Source: Peptococcaceae bacterium UBA2264 (GTDB lineage Bacteria > Bacillota > Desulfitobacteriia > Desulfitobacteriales > Desulfitobacteriaceae). Taken from it: DNA of 5,983 bases. Positions within the stretch are counted from its first letter, which is position 1. Every line of letters starts with the position of its first letter. The notes under the pieces are model-generated. The model saw only the letters and a list, made by a program, of their open reading frames with translations, had not been told where the DNA came from and searched no databases. This document shows positions 1 through 5,227 of this stretch, in pieces. The stretch lies in the NCBI GenBank assembly GCA_002347475.1, contig DDXI01000048.1, forward strand, positions 1 to 5,983, given 5' to 3'. Made by a program: the position numbers and the translations under genes.

Positions 1-41
1 TTTTCAATCTTTAGCAAGCCCTAAATAAATAGAACATAAAC

Positions 42-113
42 AAACACAACTTGCTCAGGTCTGTTTCCAGGCTTCAGGCAAGTTGTGTTTTTAATTCAAG
101 TTGTGTTTTAATT
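42..113. terminator. Bidirectional hairpin terminator with a tandemly duplicated arm
   Basis: A perfect 13-bp inverted repeat (AAACACAACTTGC at 42-54, GCAAGTTGTGTTT at 78-90) encloses a 23-nt loop. On the plus strand it is followed by a T-run and AATT; on the minus strand it is followed by a T-rich stretch (42 down to 20). It could therefore end the minus-strand lyase remnant that stops at 149 and also any plus-strand gene entering from the left. The right arm plus tail is repeated almost exactly: CAAGTTGTGTTTTTAATT at 79-96 and the same with one T fewer at 97-113. The left arm could thus pair with either copy. Confidence 0.65.
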
Positions 114-148
114 TCTGAAAATACTCTTCAGATTGCTGTTTGCTGTTA

Positions 149-942
149 TTACAAGCTGTCTCCAAAATCCGCCCTGAACTTAGCTGCCAATTTGTGCTGC
201 CAATCGGAAACAGGTCTTAATCTTCCCAGGAAAAAGCGCAGAACTTTAGGTTCCTGGTCGAAAATCAAGCCCTCTACCAGCTTTCGGTTTTCATAAAGCC
301 AACCTATCCTATCCACAGCATATTTCACCTGGGAAAGAGTGAAGACACGTCTGGGCATTGCCAAACGCAAAAGCTCCATATTCGATAATATTTCATTCCC
401 GTTTTCATCCCGCTGCTCGGAGAGAGTACCACGTTCCATCCCGCGGACACCGCCGGCTATAAAGAGCGCTGTTCCCAAAGCCCCCGCCGGATACTGTGTT
501 TGGGGAACATGATCAAGAAATCTCCGGGCATCGAGATGGCAACCCAAACCACCGGCTGGAGTCACAACTGGTACATTTTTTTTCTGAAGTTCCTCAACCA
601 TATAGGCAATGAACTGAGGCCCCTGATTGACCATCTCGAAATCCAATGTTTCTTCCAAGCCAACTGTTAAGGCTGCCATCTCCCGCACTGACATCCCGCC
701 ATAGGTCAAAAAGCCTTCAAACAAAGGTAACAGCTCAGACATCTTGCTGTAAATATCTTTGTCGTTCAGACAGATCCCGCCGCCGCGGACACAACCAAGT
801 TTACGGGCCGAAAAGTAAACAATATCCGACAGGTCTGATATCTCCCGGATAATCTCTTTAATAGTCATGTTTTTACAGTTTTCTTCCCTGGTCATTATGA
901 AATATAGATTATCGGCCAAAAGACTGGCATTAGAATTAGGGC
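149..942 (-). pseudogene. tnaA: Tryptophanase / tyrosine phenol-lyase family, C-terminal half (decayed)
   Basis: The readable frame (about 256 residues from a non-credible TTG at 919 to the TAA at 149-151) matches the C-terminal half of the PLP-dependent beta-eliminating lyases. These cleave tryptophan or tyrosine to indole or phenol plus pyruvate and ammonia. Recognisable pieces are ADNLYFI, the PLP-lysine motif SARK (Lys at residue 40), a GGxGxHLDARRF stretch, GVRGMERG and LLRLAMPRRVFT, ending in EPKVLRFF. Family members are about 460 residues long, so roughly 210 N-terminal residues are missing, including most of the substrate pocket and the phosphate-binding region. No ribosome binding site precedes the frame. 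Homology continues past the TTG: minus-strand codons CTA-ATT-CTA (931-939) read LIL in another frame, and adding one G before ATGCC (about 930) would restore LILDAS followed by LLADNLYFI. The restored Asp is the residue that holds the PLP pyridine nitrogen. A frame stop (TAG, 962-964) lies just upstream. Tryptophanase is a likelier label than tyrosine phenol-lyase, but the family does not separate cleanly from this half. The symbol is tentative. Confidence 0.8.
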
Positions 943-1078
943 CTTCTCCAGCTTGATTATACTACCGGCTCCGCCGGCTGCGTCCCTCCAGGGAGCGGCC
1001 CAGATGCCAATCAGATGTATGGGGAATCCTCATGAATATACTGCTCCTTCAAAGAAATATCAAGCTAGCCAGACAATA
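943..1078. other. Junction spacer with two short GC-rich palindromes
   Basis: Between the lyase remnant and the DJ-1-like gene there is no plausible coding sequence for the missing lyase N-terminus. Two back-to-back short dyads stand out: CCGGC-TCC-GCCGG at 965-977 and TCCCT-CC-AGGGA at 983-994, in a patch much richer in GC than its surroundings. No T-run follows on either strand, so this is not a standard terminator. It may be a scar of the event that removed the 5' half of the lyase gene, or a remnant of a small mobile element. That is inference. Confidence 0.4.
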
Positions 1079-1627
1079 TTAATAACAGATCAGCATACTT
1101 GCCTTAAGCACATCTGCCTGTTCGGTACCTTTCAATACTTCTACAATTTTAAAAGCAAATTGAAGTGCTGTTCCTGGTCCGCAGGAAGTAATTACTTTGT
1201 CCGACTGGACCACAGGTTCAGAAGAAAGTTCTGCTCCTATCAACTCCTCCTCAAAACCGGGATAACTTGTGGCCGTTTTATTCTTCAAAATACCCAACTT
1301 TCCAAATATCATAGGTGCTGCACAAATAGCAGCCAGCCATTTTCCCTGCTTCTCATAGAGCTTGATTTTTTCTATCAGGCCGTTATGTTTCTCCAGATTT
1401 GTGGTTCCGGGCATTCCACCCGGGATTACAATCATAACTCCTTTTTCATAATCAATTTCTTCAAAAACCCTATCTGCTCTGACTGTAATCTTGTGGCTGC
1501 CTGTAACTTCCTTAATACCGGTTACAGAGACTGTTTCCACAGCCAGATCAGCTCGCCTGAGCACATCGACAACAGTAATCGCCTCGATTTCTTCAAATCC
1601 TTCCGCCAGATGCACATAAATTTTCAT
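1079..1627 (-). CDS. DJ-1/PfpI family protein (DJ-1/YajL/ThiJ type)
   Basis: This complete 182-residue protein has the normal length for single-domain DJ-1/PfpI proteins, a cytosolic glutamine-amidotransferase-like fold. The family signatures are in order: EGFEEIEA at 9-16, where Glu15 matches the conserved acid next to the reactive cysteine; VIPGGMPG at 67-74; and the nucleophile elbow AAICAAP with Cys102. A late SCGPGTALQFAFKIVEVLKG segment matches the conserved SRGPGT...FA..IVE region of human DJ-1 and bacterial YajL. Members are variously reported as chaperones, glyoxalase/deglycase-like enzymes or oxidative-stress proteins, so the exact reaction cannot be assigned. The ATG is supported by AGGAGG seven bases upstream. 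It lies 90 bp downstream of the small YdeI-like gene on the same strand with no terminator between, so the two could share a transcript. No convincing promoter of its own was found. Confidence 0.93.
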   Translation of the reverse strand: MKIYVHLAEGFEEIEAITVVDVLRRADLAVETVSVTGIKEVTGSHKITVRADRVFEEIDYEKGVMIVIPGGMPGTTNLEKHNGLIEKIKLYEKQGKWLAAICAAPMIFGKLGILKNKTATSYPGFEEELIGAELSSEPVVQSDKVITSCGPGTALQFAFKIVEVLKGTEQADVLKASMLICY

Positions 1628-1717
1628 TATTATTCCTCCTGTCAGTACTAATATTCTTATAAAAATCAGATATATTTATTAGCTGGTTTTCTTGTCATCA
1701 CTGCTATCTTATGACCT

Positions 1718-1954
1718 TTAATTCATTTTCATATATTTATCGCCTTGTTTCAATTCTTCCAGCATTTGCTTTAATCTTTCTATTTGTGTTTTCTGAAGTT
1801 TCGCCCTCGATATCCAGCCAATATAATCATTTTGTTGATAAGGTGGTCTTGCGTGATATCTGTCCATTAAATTTCCCTCCAGCAGGGCATTTCTCGCAAA
1901 GCCCGGCATAGAATTAACAGGCCTCTTAAGCCTTGAGGTTTTCTCTGAATCCAT
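1718..1954 (-). CDS. Small YdeI/OmpD-associated-like protein (78 aa)
   Basis: This 78-residue protein starts at an ATG preceded by a strong GAGGTGA ribosome binding site (about 1961-1967). The core, from about residue 27 (GNLMDRYHARPPYQQNDYIGWI) through RAKLQKTQIERLKQMLEELKQGDKYM, resembles the C-terminal module of YdeI/OmpD-associated proteins. In that module a Tyr/Ile-Trp-Ile stretch is followed by R-AK...T...RL and a helix ending in an L..G..YM motif. The larger relatives have been linked in the literature to bacteriocin resistance, but the biochemical role is unknown. The first 25 residues are basic and unstructured-looking, with no signal peptide or membrane segment. The family name comes from recall of the motif pattern rather than a search; the reading frame itself is firmer than the name. 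It is probably the first gene of a short unit with the DJ-1-like gene. Confidence 0.75.
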   Translation of the reverse strand: MDSEKTSRLKRPVNSMPGFARNALLEGNLMDRYHARPPYQQNDYIGWISRAKLQKTQIERLKQMLEELKQGDKYMKMN

Positions 1955-1975
1955 AAAATCACCTCATTAAGATAA

Positions 1976-1999
1976 TAACCGACCTTTCCCGGCCGGTTA
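1976..1999 (-). promoter_or_regulatory. Possible leader hairpin upstream of the YdeI-like gene
   Basis: TAACCG (1976-1981) and CGGTTA (1994-1999) form a perfect 6-bp inverted repeat around a 12-nt loop. It lies only about 9 bases upstream of the GAGGTGA ribosome binding site. In the minus-strand transcript it would form a hairpin in the 5' leader. It matches no riboswitch class that I recognise. Confidence 0.35.
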
Positions 2000-2029
2000 C
2001 GATCTTTGCTCTATCCGAGGAAAACGACC

Positions 2030-2046
2030 AAATGCACCTCGCATTT
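2030..2046. repeat. Perfect 6-bp inverted repeat
   Basis: AAATGC-ACCTC-GCATTT is a perfect dyad with a 5-bp spacer in the leader of the YdeI-like gene. It could be an operator half-site pair or an RNA hairpin. Nothing else in the sequence decides between these, and chance remains possible. Confidence 0.35.
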
Positions 2047-2100
2047 AATGTCTCCAGCTTGATCAATTATTATTATGTAATTTTATCATATGTACCACTC

Positions 2101-2106
2101 ATTATA
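2101..2106 (-). promoter_or_regulatory. Candidate -10 element (minus strand)
   Basis: The minus strand reads TATAAT here, pointing toward the YdeI-like gene, and would give a leader of about 140 nt. No good -35 hexamer sits at 16-18 bp. The element lies inside an imperfect dyad (ATCATATGTA/TACATGAT, 2085-2112), which could bind a regulator. Confidence 0.3.
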
Positions 2107-2267
2107 CATGATTGTTTTCCTTGTTGAGCCAATTTCTCTCTTCTTTCAATTCCAGTCTTGAAAACCAGGATTACCTTGAGCAAGAATTTTAGGCAGATAA
2201 AATATAATGGCAGAATCTCAATATTTCCTTAAGAAATGATAAAGATTATATATTGTTTCGTTAATTG

Positions 2268-2297
2268 TTCAACTTCCTGTCAAAAATCGGTTATAAT
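2268..2297 (+). promoter_or_regulatory. Candidate promoter for the two-helix membrane protein
   Basis: A consensus -10 (TATAAT, 2292-2297) is preceded at 18 bp by TTCAAC (2268-2273), which matches the -35 consensus at three positions. Transcription would start near 2304 and leave a leader of about 50-60 nt before the ribosome binding site. Confidence 0.5.
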
Positions 2298-2356
2298 AGT
2301 TTTTGTAGTTTGCTGCAGGCATTGCTACAATACAATCTTTTAGAAGAAAGAGGCGT

Positions 2357-2773
2357 ATGATTATGAACACTAACAAAATGTCAGGAAAATCCCGGCTACC
2401 TCGCAGTTCAATTGTATTATATACAGTTGCCACAGGAATATTTCTTATTGCAATTGCGGCTTTGGTTAATAACATTATCCTCTTCAAAGATAATGTTGCT
2501 CGCTATGTCGAGCAAGGATATCCTTCCGCTGAAGTTGTTAAACAATTAATCCCAAATCAATTACTTCCGGGGATATTTGAACCCCTTGCTGTTTATTGCG
2601 GTATTGCAGCTATTTTGTTCAGCGCCGGCCTGATTAATAATAAAATCTCAAAAATATTGACAGCATCTGCTAAATCAGAAGCTGAAACTGAAAATGTCAG
2701 TATTGAAATTACTGAAAAAACAGAACCTGTCGAAGCAGAAGCACTTGAAGATAATAGTAAAATTGCTGATTAA
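2357..2773 (+). CDS. Two-helix membrane protein with acidic cytoplasmic tail, function unknown
   Basis: This 138-residue protein belongs to no family I recognise. Residues 1-18 are basic (Lys7, Lys11, Arg13, Arg16). They are followed by a hydrophobic helix at about 19-43, a loop of about 30 residues containing NVARYVEQGYPSAEVVKQLIPNQ, and a second helix at about 74-95. The tail at 106-138 is strongly acidic, with about ten Glu/Asp, and probably disordered. The positive-inside rule places both ends in the cytoplasm. Two start codons are possible: ATG 2357 and ATG 2363. The purine-rich AGAGG site ends only three bases before the first and nine before the second, so 2363 (136 residues) is the more likely start. 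It has its own promoter-like sequence and a terminator downstream, so it is probably monocistronic. Confidence 0.75.
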   Translation: MIMNTNKMSGKSRLPRSSIVLYTVATGIFLIAIAALVNNIILFKDNVARYVEQGYPSAEVVKQLIPNQLLPGIFEPLAVYCGIAAILFSAGLINNKISKILTASAKSEAETENVSIEITEKTEPVEAEALEDNSKIAD

Positions 2774-2801
2774 CTTAGCTTTTTAACTATTTTGAGCTAA
2801 G
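2774..2801 (+). repeat. 7-bp inverted repeat immediately after the stop codon
   Basis: CTTAGCT (2774-2780) pairs with AGCTAAG (2795-2801) around a 14-nt loop, beginning at the first base after the TAA. No T-run follows, so it is unlikely to be a full terminator by itself. It may shield the 3' end of the membrane protein mRNA. Confidence 0.35.
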
Positions 2802-2849
2802 CGTATTTGAACATATAATTTAAATTTTTGGATATTCGTTTTCTTTAAC

Positions 2850-2888
2850 AAAAAAGCATTGAAACGCCTTAAAATTCAATGCTTTTTT
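2850..2888. terminator. Bidirectional rho-independent terminator
   Basis: A perfect 14-bp stem (AAAAAAGCATTGAA at 2850-2863, TTCAATGCTTTTTT at 2875-2888) encloses an 11-nt loop. Both ends are A/T-runs, so a U-tail forms on either strand. It sits between the convergent ends of the membrane protein gene (stop 2773) and the GHKL ATPase gene (stop 2919) and would terminate both. Confidence 0.88.
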
Positions 2889-2918
2889 CTTATTGCCTAA
2901 AAACAACTGTTCCAATAC

Positions 2919-4820
2919 CTATTCTCCTAAAAGAATAGAATGAACCTCCACTCCATACCGCCGCACTAAATCCTGTTTGGCCTGTTTGTAGGCCTCAGCT
3001 TGACCCTTATGTGTTGTCCTGTCAACATAACGACGGGCAAGTTCGTCTGTAATGACATCCAATAATAATTCCGCCAGCAAAAGACGGGCTCCATCTTTAA
3101 AATGTCCCTGGCCATTGACATAAAGTCTTACTGTCGGGGCTTCGGTGTTGATGAGGATCAGACGCTCCTCAGCTTGATAGACCGCTCTGTCTATATCATT
3201 TTCGAGATTGCGCAATTCATAACCTCTGAACATGTCCACAGAATTATCCATATTCCATGGTGCCGCAGGCTTTTCCGAGACATGACCATAACCTTTGCCA
3301 GAGGAATTCTCGGCGATAACAATTTCCCCGGAAGCGCTATAGGGTCCGGAAGTAACCTCGATCCTGCCCTTGGAGCCAATTTCCGAGCCAGATACTGTCC
3401 ATTCAAAACGGCCGTCGGCAGGTAAATCTGCTACAGCCAGTCCCTCAATATGCGGTTCTACCCGAATACTGTCCGGCAGTTTGTAATCGAAAGAGAGGAT
3501 CTCCTCGTTCAGCATCTGATTCCGATCCACTATCATGGCAACATGAAAGGGATGATTGACTTTCCTGTAATAAAAAGGTGTACTGAAGCGGAGCACAGCA
3601 GGACGGCCGGTATCAAACGGACCATATTTGCCGGAGCCGGGACCGGGCGGCAGGATAATACCCAAATCTTCAACAGCTATTTTGTTCATCCGCTGCAAAA
3701 CGTGTTCAATCATAATTTGGGTGCGTTTGGAGGTTGTCGCATGATCAAAGTGACTGAGCCTGATTTGCTCTCTCTTGATATAATCGGCAATTATTTTACT
3801 GACCGCCTCTGCAAAAGCCGCTACAAAGGGGTCTTTCAGATTCAAACCTTCCCGTTCATCGCTGATAATCGGGTTACCCTTGGCCAGCATTTCGGCCAAT
3901 CCCGGACAAGAGACAGTACCAAAGAGGTATTCCGTACCCAATTGATTTTCATAACGGAAAAACTGGCAGTCAAACACAGCTGTCCCGGATATCACCAGCA
4001 GTCCATTGGTACGCTCGTCACCCTTTAGCACCAGATCAGTATTCAGAGCTTTTTTCAAGGTCAGATAAAAGGGGTATTTCTGGTCTTGATAGCTGAATAC
4101 CTCATAGGCCTCCGGGCCGATCAGCAAATCAAACTCCGGCTCCTCATAGCGTAAAGGCAGGGAGGTCACTTTACTTTTAGCCTGATTCATATTCAGAATT
4201 TCTACCTGACGGCGCCGCAAAATATCGCGCAGATATATGTTATGGACCATCGTTGTCACCAGGGATGTGAAATAGGGCACGTTGGTTTGCGGATTTTCAA
4301 TAATAATCGTCACTTGGGTGCCGTTTCCTGACGGAGGAAGGCGCAGACGCTTGTAGTCTTTCTCTTGAGCAACTTTGTCTTTATCCCAGTCATCAAATAA
4401 ATAGGCCCCGTTTTCCGCATGGAAAAGATCCACCCGGCTGAGCTGTCCTCTGTAAATCGATTCGATCCAACCGTGTCCCAAGCCATAGATAGCCTGTTTC
4501 AAACCACGTCCAAAGTAGCCCCTGCCGCCGGCTTCCCCCTTGGCCATTTGGCTATGAGCGCCGCCATAGGATAATATGGAACGGAGTATTTCAAAGGACA
4601 TACCTTCTGCCTGGTCTGAAACGGTCAAGACTCCGCCATTCAGATGTCTTTCGTAACTGACAATAATTTTACCGCTGACAGGCAGTTCATGACGTTCCAT
4701 CCTACTGTAACTGTCATCGCTGTTGGTAATCAGTTCCACGATAGCTTTTTCTATAGAAGCAAACCGTCTGGAATCAATATCAATAACCCGCTGATCTACC
4801 GGTATAGTTAGAATTGCCAT
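2919..4820 (-). CDS. GHKL-type ATPase (HATPase_c_3, MutL/Hsp90/MORC-like), orphan
   Basis: This 633-residue protein has a clear GHKL ATP-binding domain at its N-terminus. The N-box is EKAIVELITNSDDS (24-37), with catalytic Glu29, Mg-binding Asn33 and Asp36. The G1 box is SDQAEGM (68-74), with Asp69 and Gly73. The lid/G2 region is GGRGYFGRGLKQAIYGLG (98-115), and GNGTQVTI (165-172) is the last motif. The G2 style FGRGLK and the large C-terminal extension fit the Hsp90/MutL/MORC group rather than sensor histidine kinases; there is no dimerisation/phosphoacceptor domain, membrane segment or signal peptide. A transducer-like region follows (about 210-345, with SDEREGLNLKDPF at 320-332). Then come a helical linker, a probable beta-sandwich (about 405-505, alternating strands, Gly/Ser-rich) and a C-terminal part. 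The C-terminal part has a hydrophobic segment followed by NTEAPTV (558-564) and a Leu/Ala-rich helix (about 576-620). Such proteins use ATP-driven dimerisation as a conformational clamp. Prokaryotic MORC-like members are often found with restriction-modification or other defence genes, but none is seen beside this one, so its partner is unknown. The start is backed by a GAGGAGGAG site; the AGGAGG core lies nine bases before the ATG. Confidence 0.9.
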   Translation of the reverse strand: MAILTIPVDQRVIDIDSRRFASIEKAIVELITNSDDSYSRMERHELPVSGKIIVSYERHLNGGVLTVSDQAEGMSFEILRSILSYGGAHSQMAKGEAGGRGYFGRGLKQAIYGLGHGWIESIYRGQLSRVDLFHAENGAYLFDDWDKDKVAQEKDYKRLRLPPSGNGTQVTIIIENPQTNVPYFTSLVTTMVHNIYLRDILRRRQVEILNMNQAKSKVTSLPLRYEEPEFDLLIGPEAYEVFSYQDQKYPFYLTLKKALNTDLVLKGDERTNGLLVISGTAVFDCQFFRYENQLGTEYLFGTVSCPGLAEMLAKGNPIISDEREGLNLKDPFVAAFAEAVSKIIADYIKREQIRLSHFDHATTSKRTQIMIEHVLQRMNKIAVEDLGIILPPGPGSGKYGPFDTGRPAVLRFSTPFYYRKVNHPFHVAMIVDRNQMLNEEILSFDYKLPDSIRVEPHIEGLAVADLPADGRFEWTVSGSEIGSKGRIEVTSGPYSASGEIVIAENSSGKGYGHVSEKPAAPWNMDNSVDMFRGYELRNLENDIDRAVYQAEERLILINTEAPTVRLYVNGQGHFKDGARLLLAELLLDVITDELARRYVDRTTHKGQAEAYKQAKQDLVRRYGVEVHSILLGE

Positions 4821-4859
4821 TATTACACTCCTCCTCAGACATTCTTTACTTAATAGCTA

Positions 4860-4887
4860 CTTATACCTGCTTTCAGCCTTAATTCAA
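4860..4887 (-). promoter_or_regulatory. Candidate promoter for the GHKL ATPase gene
   Basis: On the minus strand TTGAAT (4887-4882, four of six consensus bases) and TATAAG (4865-4860, five of six) are separated by 16 bp, about 40 bases upstream of the ATG. A consensus TTGACA further upstream (4913-4908) lacks a good -10 at the right distance. Confidence 0.45.
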
Positions 4888-4986
4888 TTAATAAGCTCTC
4901 TGTTTCGTGTCAATAATGTTATCAACACTCCATTCGTCTGCACTATTTTCATTTACAGACCTCCCCGGCATATTCATATCTGAGAA

Positions 4987-5097
4987 GCATTTATCAGGCA
5001 ATTCCTGTTAATCAACTTGTTCTTCTTTCAGTGAATAGAGCCCTTCTGATATTTATATATCTGCCATAATCCAGGTTAATTTTATGCTGATAAATGC
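4987..5097. repeat. 11-bp inverted repeat pair 89 bp apart
   Basis: GCATTTATCAG at 4987-4997 is the exact reverse complement of CTGATAAATGC at 5087-5097, with 89 bp between the arms. They could be distant operator sites, the ends of a very small degraded element, or coincidence in AT-rich DNA. No flanking target-site duplication is obvious. Confidence 0.35.
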
Positions 5098-5113
5098 AAA
5101 AATATAATAATAA

Positions 5114-5132
5114 AGGATTTTTATTAAATCCT
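5114..5132. repeat. AT-rich hairpin upstream of the kinase-like gene
   Basis: AGGATTT (5114-5120) and AAATCCT (5126-5132) form a perfect 7-bp stem with a 5-nt TTATT loop. A few T residues follow at 5137-5141. The stem is too AT-rich to be a convincing terminator; it may be an upstream promoter-region dyad. Confidence 0.3.
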
Positions 5133-5155
5133 ATCATTTTTGATTTATGATAAAA

Positions 5156-5184
5156 TTGTTAACAGTAACTGTGTATAATATAAT
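5156..5184 (+). promoter_or_regulatory. Sigma-70/SigA-type promoter with internal palindrome
   Basis: TTGTTA (5156-5161) and a consensus TATAAT (5179-5184) are separated by exactly 17 bp and point at the kinase-like gene. A second overlapping TATAAT (5174-5179) is present. Transcription would begin near 5191. The spacer contains a perfect palindrome, ACAGT-A-ACTGT (5162-5172), placed where a bound repressor would occlude RNA polymerase. This suggests regulation, though no candidate regulator is encoded in the window. Confidence 0.7.
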
Positions 5185-5211
5185 AGCAAGAGATTATTGT
5201 TCGAGCTTTTG

Positions 5212-5227
5212 CCCTGATCAGACAGGG
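5212..5227 (+). promoter_or_regulatory. Small leader hairpin
   Basis: CCCTG (5212-5216) and CAGGG (5223-5227) form a 5-bp stem with a 6-nt loop in the presumed 5' leader, about 25 bases before the ribosome binding site. No T-run follows, so it is not a terminator; it may affect mRNA stability. Confidence 0.3.

Larger units (their letters stand above)
1955..2356. other. Divergent intergenic region (402 bp) with several dyads
   Basis: No credible gene is visible here. It separates the minus-strand YdeI-like gene from the plus-strand membrane protein gene. It contains a leader hairpin candidate (1976-1999), a perfect 6-bp inverted repeat (2030-2046), an imperfect dyad over a TATAAT on the minus strand (2085-2112), and a promoter-like pair for the plus-strand gene (2268-2297). 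A further TATAAT at 2203-2208 lacks a -35 partner at suitable spacing. The left part is GC-richer than the strongly AT-rich middle and right parts. Confidence 0.7.

Noticed and set aside
51..296. An 81-codon plus-strand frame at the left end
   Set aside because: It runs through the terminator hairpin and the antisense of the lyase C-terminus. Its translation is low in credibility and rich in Cys, Ser and Leu.
900..1078. Residual N-terminal lyase coding in another frame (an AAGG-containing peptide read at about 964-987 on the minus strand)
   Set aside because: A short AAGGAGS peptide superficially recalls the SAGGQPVS segment of tryptophanase. The surrounding residues and spacing do not fit, so homology was accepted only up to the LIL codons at about 931-942.
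953..1651. A 232-codon plus-strand open frame opposite the DJ-1-like gene
   Set aside because: It is antisense to a convincing family member. Its translation is rich in Cys, Phe, Ser and Tyr, there is no ribosome binding site, and it extends through the non-coding junction. It is a shadow frame.
945..2063. DJ-1/YdeI block as a cassette inserted into the lyase gene
   Set aside because: If the block had simply inserted, the missing lyase N-terminus should appear on the minus strand beyond 2063. That region holds only AT-rich non-coding DNA and the unrelated membrane protein gene.
1955..2115. A known riboswitch in the leader of the YdeI-like gene
   Set aside because: The hairpins were compared from memory with c-di-GMP, c-di-AMP, THF, fluoride, glycine and T-box consensus features. 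None of their conserved core sequences was found.
2269..2487. A 72-codon minus-strand frame overlapping the membrane protein gene
   Set aside because: It covers the promoter and start region of a better supported plus-strand gene and has no family resemblance or ribosome binding site.
3450..4028. A 192-codon plus-strand frame opposite the GHKL ATPase gene
   Set aside because: It is fully antisense to a gene with clear motifs, has no ribosome binding site, and its composition does not resemble a real protein.
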